In this document: positions 1-8,425 of the stretch, in pieces | Layout of the letters: each line of letters opens with the position of its first letter | How positions within the stretch are numbered: the first letter of the stretch is position 1 | Assembly: GCA_900769405.1 (NCBI GenBank) | Contig: CAAGGL010000024.1 | Location: 124,001 to 188,000 of the forward strand | Source of the DNA: an uncultured Alistipes sp. | Lineage (GTDB): Bacteria > Bacteroidota > Bacteroidia > Bacteroidales > Rikenellaceae | Reading direction: 5' to 3' | DNA: 64,000 bases | Notes under the pieces: generated by a model | Databases searched by the model: none | The model's input: the letters and a program-made list of their open reading frames with translations, nothing else | Told to the model about the DNA's origin: nothing | Program-made: the position numbers and the translations under genes

Positions 1-1893
1 CATATAGATCTGCACAAGACCGCGATTGTAGTACGCCTCGGCGAAGTTCGGCCACAACTCGATAGCCTTCGAGTAGTCGTCGAATGCCTCGGGCAGCTTA
101 CCCGACAGAGCCTGCAAGTTGGCGCGGTTGTAGTAGGCGTATGCGAATTGCGGATAGAGTTTGATCGCCTTGTTCAGGTCGGCAATTGCCTCGTCGTAGT
201 TGTACGAACGAGCCGAGGCATTTTGCAGACGATTGACCGGATCGGCATCGATCGTAATGCGCTGATACGAGTTGTCGATCGACGAAATGAAGTCGATCAT
301 CTCGGCCTGCGTCGTCGAGCGGTTCAGGTACAGGAACGGGTTGCTAGGCGCGCGCTCGATAGCGGCGGCGTATGTCGCAACGGCATTGGTATATTGCTTG
401 ATAAGCGACTGAGTAATACCGCGTAAGAACAGCGGCTGCCAATCATCAACGTGCTCCATTATGCGCTCTGCCAGACGTGTATCGAGATTGACAAGCGAGT
501 CGATCGGAATGTCGCACTTACGACGCGAAAGCTTCAAATCGGGCTGCGCGAGTTGTGCCACAAAATCCTCGACACGTTGCAGGTGGTAGCGTTTCGGGTC
601 GATTGTCGTCACGCTGTCGGCGCGTGTAATCGTGAAGCGGAACAGCGGCATAAGAGCCAGATTCTCGCCCGAAGTATGTGTGGTAATGCGCTCGAAGTTG
701 CTACCCGCCATCTTAGTATCGAACGAGAGCAGCTGGTCGAAACGGTGCGTGGTATCCGAGTAGATCGAATACGAAACGCTGTCTTTCAATTTCGAGCGAT
801 ACTCGGCAATCTTACGATCGGCCGTCTGGCGATCCTGACGAGCACCCTTCGTGTCGCGCAACATATAGCGGATATTACCGCGATTGATATAGGCATTTGC
901 AAAGTCGGGATAGAGCTCGATCGCCTTGTCGTAATCGTGCAGAGCGGCTTTCAGGTCACCCAACTGGGTGTGCAGCAACGCGCGATTGTAGTAAACCAAA
1001 ACGTTCTCGGGCGTGTAGTAAGCCACTTGGTTGTAGTCCTCCAACGCACGGTTGTAGTCGCCAATCTGCGAGCGCACGATAGCGCGGTTGAAGTAGGCGA
1101 GCGAGTTTGCCGAGTCGAGCTCGATCGTGCGGTCGAAATCTGCCAGCGATTCGACGGGACGATTCAGGTGCGAATGAACAATTGCTCGATTGAAGAACGA
1201 AACCAGATAGCTCGAATCGCACTCAACGGCCTTATTGAAATCGACCAAAGCCTCTTCGTACTTCTGCTGTGCCATCAACAGCGCACCGCGACGATTGTAA
1301 CCGTCGGGGTTTTCGCGGTTGGTGCGAATTGCCAGATTGTAGTTGTGGTAAGCCGCAACCGTATCCTTCAAATAGAGGTAGCTTGTACCGCGATTGATGT
1401 AGGCGTCAATGACCTTCGCATCGTGGCGAATGAACATATCGAAATCCTCAATCGCCTCCTTGAACTGCTGGTTCAGCAGGCGCGTAACGCCACGGCTATA
1501 ATAGGGGTTCGGGAGGTCGGGACGCAGGTCGATAGCCTCCTGAAAATCTTTCAGTGCATCGTCGTAATTACCTAAGCGTGAGCGGGTAATGGCGCGATAG
1601 GTGTAGGCATTGGTGAATACGGGATTCTTCTCGATGGCGCTCGTGAAATCGACCTCGGCGCCCAGCAGGTCGTCGAGGTTATACTTGGCAATGCCGCGCA
1701 GGAAGTATGCCTCGTAGGCCTCTTCATCGACGCGCAACAAGATGTTGAGTGTCTTGATAGCCTCCGAGTAGTTGTTCTCGATCAGAAAGTGACGGCCGAC
1801 CCAGAAGAAATACTCCTTGTTGTACTGAGCCGAAGCCGACTTCGCAACAAAGAGCGACAGCGTAACGAGCAGACCGATGATATATTTTCGCAT
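1..1893 (-). CDS. TPR-repeat protein, partial at its C-terminus
   Basis: The reading frame opens at the ATG complementary to 1891-1893 and stays open to base 1, so 631 codons are visible and the C-terminus lies outside the window. The N-terminus (MRKYIIGLLVTLSLFVAKSASA) is a signal peptide. The rest is a chain of tetratricopeptide repeats with the recurrent pattern AYYNRG/A-x-DY-x-KAIEL-x-P. A non-TPR insert lies at about residues 345-450, after which the repeats resume. TPR arrays of this kind are protein-interaction scaffolds; the cleavable signal points to the periplasm or outer membrane. No catalytic motif is visible, so the partner and process are unknown. The gene is transcribed away from purA, with its own -7 element 22 bases upstream of the ATG. 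Confidence 0.85.
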   Translation of the reverse strand, partial: MRKYIIGLLVTLSLFVAKSASAQYNKEYFFWVGRHFLIENNYSEAIKTLNILLRVDEEAYEAYFLRGIAKYNLDDLLGAEVDFTSAIEKNPVFTNAYTYRAITRSRLGNYDDALKDFQEAIDLRPDLPNPYYSRGVTRLLNQQFKEAIEDFDMFIRHDAKVIDAYINRGTSYLYLKDTVAAYHNYNLAIRTNRENPDGYNRRGALLMAQQKYEEALVDFNKAVECDSSYLVSFFNRAIVHSHLNRPVESLADFDRTIELDSANSLAYFNRAIVRSQIGDYNRALEDYNQVAYYTPENVLVYYNRALLHTQLGDLKAALHDYDKAIELYPDFANAYINRGNIRYMLRDTKGARQDRQTADRKIAEYRSKLKDSVSYSIYSDTTHRFDQLLSFDTKMAGSNFERITTHTSGENLALMPLFRFTITRADSVTTIDPKRYHLQRVEDFVAQLAQPDLKLSRRKCDIPIDSLVNLDTRLAERIMEHVDDWQPLFLRGITQSLIKQYTNAVATYAAAIERAPSNPFLYLNRSTTQAEMIDFISSIDNSYQRITIDADPVNRLQNASARSYNYDEAIADLNKAIKLYPQFAYAYYNRANLQALSGKLPEAFDDYSKAIELWPNFAEAYYNRGLVQIYM

Positions 1894-1914
1894 AAAAGTA
1901 TCGTTTTAAGAGGT

Positions 1915-1922
1915 CAAAGGTA
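1915..1922 (-). promoter_or_regulatory. -7 promoter element of the TPR gene
   Basis: TACCTTTG on the minus strand matches the Bacteroidota -7 consensus TAnnTTTG and lies 22 bases before the ATG. No clear -33 TTTG is seen at the usual spacing. Confidence 0.6.
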
Positions 1923-2064
1923 CTAAAAAAAATTGATATAATATCTATTAACGTAATATAGTGTATATAAATAGCCGAAATGTAGCCGAAGAGTCCAATC
2001 GGAAATAAAAAGCCGAGAATTTATTTGGGTTTTTAGCGAAAAAGCATTAACTTTGACAGCAATT

Positions 2065-2072
2065 TATTTTTG
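2065..2072 (+). promoter_or_regulatory. -7 promoter element of purA
   Basis: TATTTTTG matches TAnnTTTG and lies 30 bases before the purA ATG. The only nearby TTTG (2052-2055) is too close to be a standard -33 element. Confidence 0.55.
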
Positions 2073-2101
2073 CATTGAACGTAAAAATTAAAACCGAACA
2101 A

Positions 2102-3364
2102 ATGAAAAAAGTAGATGTTGTACTCGGCCTGCAATGGGGCGACGAGGGCAAAGGTAAAATGATAGACGTTTTGACGCCTAACTACGAGGTGGTGGCACGT
2201 TTTCAGGGCGGTCCCAATGCGGGTCATACGCTCGAATTCGAGGGGCAGAAGTATGTCCTGCGCTCGATTCCTTCGGGTATTTTCCAGGGCGGCAAGGTCA
2301 ATATTATCGGTAACGGCGTTGTGCTCGATCCGATTCTGTTCAAGGAGGAGGCTACGGCATTGGCAGCCAGCGGTCACGACCTGACCAAGCGTCTGTATAT
2401 CTCGAAGAAGGCTCACCTGATTATGCCTACACATCGTATGCTCGATGCAGCTTACGAGGCAGCAAAGGGTAGTGCCAAGATCGGTACGACGGGTAAGGGT
2501 ATCGGCCCCACATATACCGACAAGATCAGCCGTAACGGTATCCGTGTAGGCGATATCTTCCGCGATTTCGAGTCTATCTATGCTGCGGCTAAGGCTCGCC
2601 ACGAGGCTACGTTGCGTTCGTTGGGTTACGAGTATGACGTGACCGAGTTGGAGAAGCAGTGGTTCGATGGCATCGAGTACCTCAAACAGTTCAATATCAT
2701 CGATAGCGAGCAGACCGTTAACGACCTGCTGATGAACGACAAGAGCGTTCTGGCTGAGGGTGCACAGGGTACGCTGCTTGATGTCGATTTCGGTTCGTAT
2801 CCCTTTGTGACTTCGTCGAATACGGTTTGCGCAGGTGCTTGTACGGGTCTGGGTGTAGCTCCCAACCGTATTGGCGATGTATATGGTATCTTCAAGGCAT
2901 ATTGCACTCGCGTAGGTAGCGGTCCGTTCCCCACCGAGTTGTTCGACGAGACGGGCAAGCAGTTGCGCGACATTGGTCACGAGTATGGTGCTGTGACGGG
3001 TCGTGAGCGTCGTTGCGGTTGGTTGGACTTGGTTGCACTGAAATATTCGATTATGATCAATGGTGCGACGGCTCTGATTATGATGAAGGCCGATGTGATG
3101 AACGACTTCGATACGATCAAGGTTGCAGTTGGTTACGAGATCGATGGCGAGCGTGTTGATCACTTCCCCTATTCGGTTGATTGCGAGATCAAGCCGATCT
3201 ATGCCGAGATGAAGGGTTGGAAGTGCAATATCAACGACATTCGTCGCTACGAGGATTTCCCCGCAGAGTTGAAGGCTTATGTTGAGTTCATCGAGCAACA
3301 GACGGGTGTGCCCGTAAAGATCGTGTCGGTAGGTCCCGACCGTGAGGCAACCATTGTACGATAA
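2102..3364 (+). CDS. purA: adenylosuccinate synthase
   Basis: PurA joins IMP and aspartate using GTP, the first committed step from IMP to AMP, in the cytoplasm. The 420-residue product has the normal family length. Visible signatures are the GTP-binding GDEGKGK loop near residue 13, NAGHT with the catalytic His near residue 42, the TTGKGIGPTY segment near residue 128, and TGRERRCGWLD near residue 310. The frame is open upstream to a TTG at 2075, but the ATG at 2102 gives the conserved start MKKVDVVLGLQWG and follows the -7 element at a suitable distance. The OmpA lipoprotein gene follows after 29 bases and may be co-transcribed. Confidence 0.97.
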   Translation: MKKVDVVLGLQWGDEGKGKMIDVLTPNYEVVARFQGGPNAGHTLEFEGQKYVLRSIPSGIFQGGKVNIIGNGVVLDPILFKEEATALAASGHDLTKRLYISKKAHLIMPTHRMLDAAYEAAKGSAKIGTTGKGIGPTYTDKISRNGIRVGDIFRDFESIYAAAKARHEATLRSLGYEYDVTELEKQWFDGIEYLKQFNIIDSEQTVNDLLMNDKSVLAEGAQGTLLDVDFGSYPFVTSSNTVCAGACTGLGVAPNRIGDVYGIFKAYCTRVGSGPFPTELFDETGKQLRDIGHEYGAVTGRERRCGWLDLVALKYSIMINGATALIMMKADVMNDFDTIKVAVGYEIDGERVDHFPYSVDCEIKPIYAEMKGWKCNINDIRRYEDFPAELKAYVEFIEQQTGVPVKIVSVGPDREATIVR

Positions 3365-3393
3365 GAATTAACTTTATTAAAAAACTACCTATT

Positions 3394-4077
3394 ATGAAGA
3401 GATTTGGAATCAATTGTATCGCGCTGGCAACCGTAGCAATGTTGTTTAGTGGTTGTGGCGCACTGAAAGGTGGCTTGATTGGTGGTGCTGCGGCAGGTGC
3501 TTTGGGCGCAGGTATTGGCGCATTGGCAGGTGGCGGCAAGGGTGCTGCTATTGGCGCAGGTGTAGGCGTTGCAGTAGGTGCAACTGCTGGTGCTTTGATC
3601 GGTAAGAAGATGGAGAAGCAGAAGGCTGAGTTGGAGGCAATCGAGGGTGCAGATGTTGAGACTGTAACCGATGTTAACGGCTTGGATGCATTGAAGGTTA
3701 CCTTCGATAGCGGTATTCTGTTCGCAACCAATAAGAGCGATTTGACTGCAACGTCGAAGGCTTCGCTCGATAAGTTCGCAATCAGCTTGTTGCAGAACCC
3801 CGAGACCGATGTAACGATCTATGGTCACACCGATTCGACCGGTTCGTTGGAGGTAAATCAGCGCATTTCGTTGCAGCGTGCTCAGTCGGTTCAGAGCTAC
3901 TTACAGACTAAGGGCGTTGAGGCTGCTCGTATCGTGAAGGTTGAGGGTAAGGCTTACTCGGAGCCGGTTGCATCGAACGACACCGCTGAGGGTCGTGCTG
4001 CAAACCGCCGTGTTGAGGTTTACATCTCGGCAAACGAGGCTATGGTTGAGCAGGCTGAGGCAGGCACTTTGAAGTAG
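3394..4077 (+). CDS. OmpA-family lipoprotein with glycine-zipper domain
   Basis: This 227-residue protein begins with a lipoprotein signal peptide ending in the lipobox LFSGC (Cys21). A Gly/Ala-rich segment at about residues 25-70 resembles the glycine-zipper found in YiaD-like proteins. Residues 105-215 form an OmpA C-terminal domain, with the peptidoglycan-binding features GHTDSTG and NRRVEVYI. It probably anchors the outer membrane to peptidoglycan. A good terminator follows. The order lipobox, glycine zipper, OmpA matches YiaD, but I cannot show orthology. Confidence 0.9.
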   Translation: MKRFGINCIALATVAMLFSGCGALKGGLIGGAAAGALGAGIGALAGGGKGAAIGAGVGVAVGATAGALIGKKMEKQKAELEAIEGADVETVTDVNGLDALKVTFDSGILFATNKSDLTATSKASLDKFAISLLQNPETDVTIYGHTDSTGSLEVNQRISLQRAQSVQSYLQTKGVEAARIVKVEGKAYSEPVASNDTAEGRAANRRVEVYISANEAMVEQAEAGTLK

Positions 4078-4100
4078 TCTGCTGACGCGGTCGCAAAACA

Positions 4101-4144
4101 AATTGCCGCTCCACAATGCGTGGGGCGGCAATTCTGTTTTTTGT
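4101..4144 (+). terminator. Rho-independent terminator after the OmpA lipoprotein
   Basis: The arms AATTGCCGC (4101-4109) and GCGGCAATT (4125-4133) pair perfectly and are extended inward by CCAC/GTGG. A T-rich tail follows at 4136-4142. Confidence 0.8.
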
Positions 4145-4155
4145 TCGGGGCGCTG

Positions 4156-4524
4156 TTATAATGCAGGCTGGCGGACAATCACTCGGTCCTCGGCGCCAAA
4201 GCTGTTGGCAATGATTCGCACGGTGCGTTGCTTGCCCGAGTTGTTGGGAGTGAAGCTGATTTTGATACCTGAATCCCATTCGGCCAGCGCGCGTGTCATT
4301 TCGTAGTAGTCGATCACCTCGACAATCTGACACCAATCTTTATTGTTGCTACCAACGTAGCTCAATCTGACACCGTCGATACCTGTCGAATTGACGGGAA
4401 TAATCATCTCGCCACCCGCAGCCGAAGCCTCGTAGCTGCGTTCGTAAAACTCGACATCGGGGATATCGCAACCCGTAAAAGAGGTCGTCGATAACAAAAG
4501 CAGAAGTGCAAGTAATCGTTTCAT
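4156..4524 (-). CDS. small lipoprotein with BACON-like beta domain
   Basis: The product is 122 residues. Residues 1-19 form a lipoprotein signal with lipobox SFTGC (Cys19). The mature part has the pattern of a BACON-type immunoglobulin-like domain: an ASAAGGEM strand at the start, an FTPNNSGKQRTVRI strand pair, and an ending like VIVRQPA. BACON domains in Bacteroidota occur on surface or periplasmic proteins and are thought to bind glycans or other proteins; the role here is unknown. The gene stands alone between two terminators. Its promoter has an unusual nine-base G run in the spacer, described in the findings. Confidence 0.75.
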   Translation of the reverse strand: MKRLLALLLLLSTTSFTGCDIPDVEFYERSYEASAAGGEMIIPVNSTGIDGVRLSYVGSNNKDWCQIVEVIDYYEMTRALAEWDSGIKISFTPNNSGKQRTVRIIANSFGAEDRVIVRQPAL

Positions 4525-4554
4525 AGTCGTTCTGTTTTAGTAGTTTATACAGCG

Positions 4555-4585
4555 CAAATTTACCCCCCCCCGCGGATTTTCCAAA
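4555..4585 (-). promoter_or_regulatory. promoter of the BACON-like lipoprotein with poly-G spacer
   Basis: Read on the minus strand, TTTG (complement of 4582-4585) is followed by exactly 19 bases and then TAAATTTG (complement of 4555-4562). Nine consecutive C on the plus strand (4563-4571) make a G9 tract inside that spacer, directly beside the -7 element. Confidence 0.75.
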
Positions 4586-4625
4586 TTTTGCAGTTAAAAA
4601 ATGCGTTTTGAAGCTCATTTTAACT

Positions 4626-4662
4626 AAAAACAGCCGCTCCTCACGCTGAGGAACGACTGTTT
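4626..4662 (-). terminator. terminator of prs
   Basis: On the minus strand the arms 4647-4662 and 4628-4643 form a 16-bp stem with a three-base loop, counting G-U pairs, followed by a short T run. The G-U pairs work only in the minus-strand RNA, which fixes the orientation. Confidence 0.75.
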
Positions 4663-4691
4663 CTATTGGAATATCGCGTTTCTCGCAACTT

Positions 4692-5633
4692 TTAGAAGAT
4701 GAAGCGTGAACTGATCTCCTTGTAGTTGTAAACTCGGTCGATAACGTCAGCAAAGATGTCGGCAACGCTCAACACGGTGAACTTCGTCAGATCCTTGGTC
4801 TGATCCAGAGGAATGGTATCAGTGATGATAACCTCCTTCAACGAGCTGTTGTTGATGCGCTCATAAGCGGGACCCGACAGAATTGCGTGGGTAGCAACGG
4901 CGCGAACGCTCTTTGCACCCTTCTCCATCAACATATCGGCTGCCATAGTGATCGTACCTGCGGTGTCGATCATATCGTCGAGAATGATCACGTTGCGACC
5001 CTCGACATCGCCGATAGCGGTCATCTTGCCAACAACGTTAGCCTTCTCGCGCTGCTTGTGGCTAATGATCATCGGAGCACCGAGATACTTAGCATAAGCA
5101 CTTGCGCGCTTTGCACCACCCATATCGGGCGAAGCTACCGACAAATCCTCAATACCCAGCGAGTTGATATAGGGAACGAAGATGCCGCTTGCGTAGAGGT
5201 GATCAACGGGAATATCGAAGAAACCCTGAATCTGGTCAGCGTGCAGGTCCATCGTCATAATGCGGTCAACACCTGCGGCACGCAACAGATTAGCAACCAA
5301 CTTAGCACCGATCGAAACGCGCGGACGATCCTTGCGATCCTGGCGAGCCCAGCCGAAGTAGGGCATCACAGCGATAACGCGGTGAGCCGATGCGCGGTGA
5401 GCGGCGTCGATCATCAGCAGAAGCTCCATCAGATTTTCTGCGGGCGGGAAAGTCGATTGAATGATAAATACCGTGCAGCCACGAATACTCTCGTTGTATG
5501 CGGGCTGGAATTCACCATCGCTGAATTCGAGAACTTGCGAGTCGCCGAGTTCGCTGCCGTAACTGCGGGCGATCTTCTCTGCCAGAGGTCGCGAACCGCG
5601 GCAAGCGAAGAATTTGATTTTGTGGATAGCCAT
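4692..5633 (-). CDS. prs: ribose-phosphate pyrophosphokinase
   Basis: Prs transfers pyrophosphate from ATP to ribose 5-phosphate, giving PRPP for purine, pyrimidine, NAD, His and Trp synthesis. The 313-residue product has the usual length. Visible features are the flexible-loop region FGWARQDRKDRPR near residue 95, DLHADQIQGFF near residue 130, and the PRPP-binding loop VIILDDMIDTAGT near residue 215. It is read leftward from its own -7 element, 31 bases upstream, and ends in a strong terminator, so it appears monocistronic. Confidence 0.97.
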   Translation of the reverse strand: MAIHKIKFFACRGSRPLAEKIARSYGSELGDSQVLEFSDGEFQPAYNESIRGCTVFIIQSTFPPAENLMELLLMIDAAHRASAHRVIAVMPYFGWARQDRKDRPRVSIGAKLVANLLRAAGVDRIMTMDLHADQIQGFFDIPVDHLYASGIFVPYINSLGIEDLSVASPDMGGAKRASAYAKYLGAPMIISHKQREKANVVGKMTAIGDVEGRNVIILDDMIDTAGTITMAADMLMEKGAKSVRAVATHAILSGPAYERINNSSLKEVIITDTIPLDQTKDLTKFTVLSVADIFADVIDRVYNYKEISSRFIF

Positions 5634-5664
5634 AAGAACAGTTTGGTATGATCGTTAGTTTTTA

Positions 5665-5672
5665 CAAAATTA
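5665..5672 (-). promoter_or_regulatory. -7 promoter element of prs
   Basis: TAATTTTG on the minus strand matches TAnnTTTG and lies 31 bases before the prs ATG. No good -33 element is visible. Confidence 0.5.
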
Positions 5673-5689
5673 CAATTTTATTTCTATCG

Positions 5690-6307
5690 TTATTCCTGTT
5701 CGATGTCGATTTTTTCAACATCATTCAAACATTTATCGATAAAGTCCAAAATCTCGTCGCGTCCGCGTCCCTTTTCTGACGAGCTGACGAACATTGCGGG
5801 CATCTCCTCCCACTGTTCGGCCAGTGTGCGTTGGTAGCGTTCGACGCTGCGTTTGAGCTGTGCGGCCGACAATTTATCAGCTTTGGTAAATACCAATCCG
5901 AAGGGAATACCCTGCTGACCGAGCATCGTAATGAACTCCATATCAATGCGCTGCGGTTCGAGGCGCGAATCAACCAGCACGAACAGGAAGTGCAACTTGC
6001 GACACTTGGTTACATAGTCGGTGATGAGTTTCGAGAATCCGCCACGCACATCTTTCGACACGCGAGCATAGCCATAACCCGGCAGATCGACCAGATACCA
6101 TTGATCGTTGATGATGAAGTGGTTGATCAGGCGCGTCTTGCCCGGTGTGCCCGAAACTTTTGCCAGCTGACGCTGTGTGAGCATATTGATCAGCGATGAT
6201 TTGCCTACGTTGCTTCGACCGATGAATGCAAACTCGTGGAGGTTGTCATCGGGGATCTGTTGCAGTTTTTGGCTACTGCACTTAAATTGGGCTTTGCTGA
6301 TAATCAT
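5690..6307 (-). CDS. engB: ribosome biogenesis GTP-binding protein EngB/YsxC
   Basis: EngB is a TRAFAC GTPase needed for late 50S ribosomal subunit assembly. G1 is GRSNVGKSSL, G3 is DLPGYGYA, G4 is TKAD, and G5 is near VSSSEKGRG. I start it at the ATG complementary to 6305-6307 (205 residues, MIISKAQFKC...). The longer frame starting at 6358 would begin upstream of the promoter, whose -7 element sits only 21 bases before the chosen ATG. The gap to prs is 56 bases and prs has its own -7 element, so read-through is possible but not required. Confidence 0.93.
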   Translation of the reverse strand: MIISKAQFKCSSQKLQQIPDDNLHEFAFIGRSNVGKSSLINMLTQRQLAKVSGTPGKTRLINHFIINDQWYLVDLPGYGYARVSKDVRGGFSKLITDYVTKCRKLHFLFVLVDSRLEPQRIDMEFITMLGQQGIPFGLVFTKADKLSAAQLKRSVERYQRTLAEQWEEMPAMFVSSSEKGRGRDEILDFIDKCLNDVEKIDIEQE

Positions 6308-6328
6308 TTGGTTGCGGAATTTCGATGA

Positions 6329-6359
6329 CAAAGATACTCTTTTTTGCCTAATTTTCAAA
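6329..6359 (-). promoter_or_regulatory. promoter of engB
   Basis: TTTG (complement of 6356-6359), 19 bases, then TATCTTTG (complement of 6329-6336), a full match to the Bacteroidota consensus. It excludes the longer engB start. Confidence 0.8.
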
Positions 6360-6399
6360 CGCGACGCACTATAATTATTAAATTAATTTCAGAAATAGA

Positions 6400-6431
6400 T
6401 TTGTAGTTTCTTGCTAAAAGCTGTATCTTTG
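6400..6431 (+). promoter_or_regulatory. promoter of the M19 dipeptidase
   Basis: TTTG (6400-6403), 20 bases, TATCTTTG (6424-6431); the ATG follows 30 bases after the -7 element. Confidence 0.8.
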
Positions 6432-6461
6432 AGCCTGCTAAAATAAAGTAAAAACCGAGTG

Positions 6462-7535
6462 ATGAAACGAATTATATTATTGATTATGACCGTAATACCT
6501 ATAATCGCTATGGCTCAGCGCCAAGTGACCGATGCTGAGGTCGAGGCTCTGCACGACCGCATTATTTCGATCGATACCCACAACGACTTTTCGCTGGCAT
6601 ATTGCTTCCCGAATGGCAAATACTCAACCGCCAAAGGTCAGGTGTCGTTCGACAAGATGATCGAGGGTCGTTTGGATTGCGCCGTATTTGCGGCCTACAT
6701 CGATCAGGGCACCTGCGATGAGGCGGGTCACGCGTGGGCTCGCAACCGCGCCGAGACGATGATTGTGGGTTTGAAGCGTTACGCCGACGAGCACGCCTAT
6801 AAGGCTGAGATCGTCTATTCGTCGGCCGATATCGAGCGTGTAAAGCAGAGTGGCAAGCGCGCGATGATGATCTCGATCGAGAATTGCTACTGCTTTGGTA
6901 CCGATACGACCGCCGTCGAGCACTTCTATAATCTGGGAGTGCGAATGGCGACGCTGACCCATAACGGCGCGAACGAAATTGCCGATACGTGTGTCGATCA
7001 AGGTGCCAAAGGTGGCATTACAGAGTTTGGTCGCAAGGTGATCTCGGAGATGAATCGCGTGGGTATGGTGGTCGATGTTTCGCACGCATCGCGTCTGGCG
7101 ACGTTGCAGGCTGTGGAGTTGAGCGCAACACCGATTATCGCTTCGCACTCAGGCGTTTATGCTGTAAAGGCTATACGCCGCAACCTCTCGGATAAGGAGA
7201 TTCAGGCGATCGCCGCAAAGGGTGGCGTGGTGCAGGTTTCGATCGTGCGCTCGTTCATCTCGAACAAACCCAAAGGCGAGGAGAGCCTGGCCGATCTGCT
7301 CGCTCACGTTAATCATATCGTTAAGCTCGTTGGTGTCGATCACGTTGGCTTTGGCTCGGATTTCGATGGCGGTGGCGGTATGAATGGTTGCCGCAATATG
7401 TCGCAGATGAAGAATGTGACGCGCGCGCTGATGGAGGCGGGCTACTCGGACGAGGATATCGCCAAGATGTGGGGCGGCAACACAATGCGTGTGTTCAAGG
7501 CTGTCGAGGCCTATGCCGCAGCACAGCGCAAGTAG
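6462..7535 (+). CDS. membrane dipeptidase, peptidase family M19
   Basis: The 357-residue product resembles zinc dipeptidases of family M19 (renal dipeptidase type), which cleave dipeptides and some beta-lactam-like bonds. Metal-ligand signatures are visible: DTHNDF near the N-terminus (HxD), the bridging Glu in ISIENCY, DVSHAS, IASHSG and GSDFDG. A signal peptide (MKRIILLIMTVIPIIAMAQ) indicates export. A GTG lies three bases upstream of the chosen ATG. The gene has its own promoter and terminator. Substrate preference (peptidoglycan peptides or dietary dipeptides) cannot be read from the sequence. Confidence 0.93.
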   Translation: MKRIILLIMTVIPIIAMAQRQVTDAEVEALHDRIISIDTHNDFSLAYCFPNGKYSTAKGQVSFDKMIEGRLDCAVFAAYIDQGTCDEAGHAWARNRAETMIVGLKRYADEHAYKAEIVYSSADIERVKQSGKRAMMISIENCYCFGTDTTAVEHFYNLGVRMATLTHNGANEIADTCVDQGAKGGITEFGRKVISEMNRVGMVVDVSHASRLATLQAVELSATPIIASHSGVYAVKAIRRNLSDKEIQAIAAKGGVVQVSIVRSFISNKPKGEESLADLLAHVNHIVKLVGVDHVGFGSDFDGGGGMNGCRNMSQMKNVTRALMEAGYSDEDIAKMWGGNTMRVFKAVEAYAAAQRK

Positions 7536-7556
7536 GGTAGTTGAACTTGAAACAAC

Positions 7557-7590
7557 AATGCCGAACTCCGCGTGGAGCTCGGCATTTTTT
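7557..7590. terminator. bidirectional terminator between dipeptidase and SDR genes
   Basis: AATGCCGA-CTCC pairs with GGAG-TCGGCATT with one mismatch and a four-base loop, followed by a T6 run on the plus strand. The two genes converge here. Confidence 0.75.
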
Positions 7591-7598
7591 GTGTGCGA

Positions 7599-8411
7599 TT
7601 ATTTTAGCGGCGAGTCGGGCTCGCGAGCCATCACCATATAGAAAAGTCGATCCAAAAGCGCGGGCGAGAATTTCTTGATAAAGTGCGTCAATCGACCCTC
7701 GTACTCCATCAGACACAGACGTTTACGGCGTTTGATGCCGCGCATTACGATACGTGCCACCTGCTCGGCTGTCATCATTTTATCCTCGTTGCGGGGTGTT
7801 TCGCCCTGCGAAGTTCCGTCGGCAGTCAGCGCCGCAAAACGCACGTTCGAGGCCGTGAAGCCTGGGCAGGCAACCATCACGTGCAGACCCTTTTTGAGAT
7901 TCTCGATGCGGAGCGTTTCGAGAAAACCTGTCATCGCATATTTCGACGCCGAGTAGCCCGTGCGAGCGGGCAGACCGTGCAGACCTGCCACCGACGAAAT
8001 GCCGACGATCGAGCCGCGCGATTGTTGCAGATAGGGCAGTGCATATTTGCAGCAATTCACTGTACCCCAGAAATTTACATCCATCAATCGGTGGAGTACG
8101 CTCAGATCGCAATCGTCGAACAGCGCACGCATCGAAAGACCCGCATTGCAGATCAGTATGTCGATACCGCCGAAGGTCTTTACCGCGCAGTCGATCAACT
8201 GCTTGCACTCCTCCTCTTTGGTTACGTCGGTGGTCGCGTAGGTAACCGATCCGCCTGCGGCGCGAATTTCGGCAGCAATGGCGGCAAGTTTATCGCCGCT
8301 ACGAGCACCCATCACGACGTTGGCTCCCGCAGTGGCAAATTCGCGCGCGAGGGCCAATCCGATACCCGACGACGCACCGGTCACGATGACGGTTTTTGCT
8401 CTGAAATTCAT
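7599..8411 (-). CDS. short-chain dehydrogenase/reductase
   Basis: The 270-residue protein is a classical SDR: NAD(P)-binding TGASSGIG (residues 11-18), CNAG near residue 89, catalytic Ser in ISSVAG, and the YSASK catalytic Tyr/Lys pair near residue 155. A basic and hydrophobic C-terminus (GIKRRKRL, then LLDRLFYMVM) suggests membrane association, as in sphingoid or acyl reductases of this superfamily. That is inference, and the substrate is unknown. It is the last gene of a four-gene leftward operon and starts 14 bases after the hydrolase gene. Confidence 0.88.
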   Translation of the reverse strand: MNFRAKTVIVTGASSGIGLALAREFATAGANVVMGARSGDKLAAIAAEIRAAGGSVTYATTDVTKEEECKQLIDCAVKTFGGIDILICNAGLSMRALFDDCDLSVLHRLMDVNFWGTVNCCKYALPYLQQSRGSIVGISSVAGLHGLPARTGYSASKYAMTGFLETLRIENLKKGLHVMVACPGFTASNVRFAALTADGTSQGETPRNEDKMMTAEQVARIVMRGIKRRKRLCLMEYEGRLTHFIKKFSPALLDRLFYMVMAREPDSPLK

Positions 8412-8425
8412 ATTGTTAACTATTT

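Noticed and set aside
2033..3298. Long minus-strand frame opposite purA
   Set aside because: A shadow of purA: no family features, and composition (many Leu, Thr, Ile) reflects the opposite strand of a G-rich codon bias.
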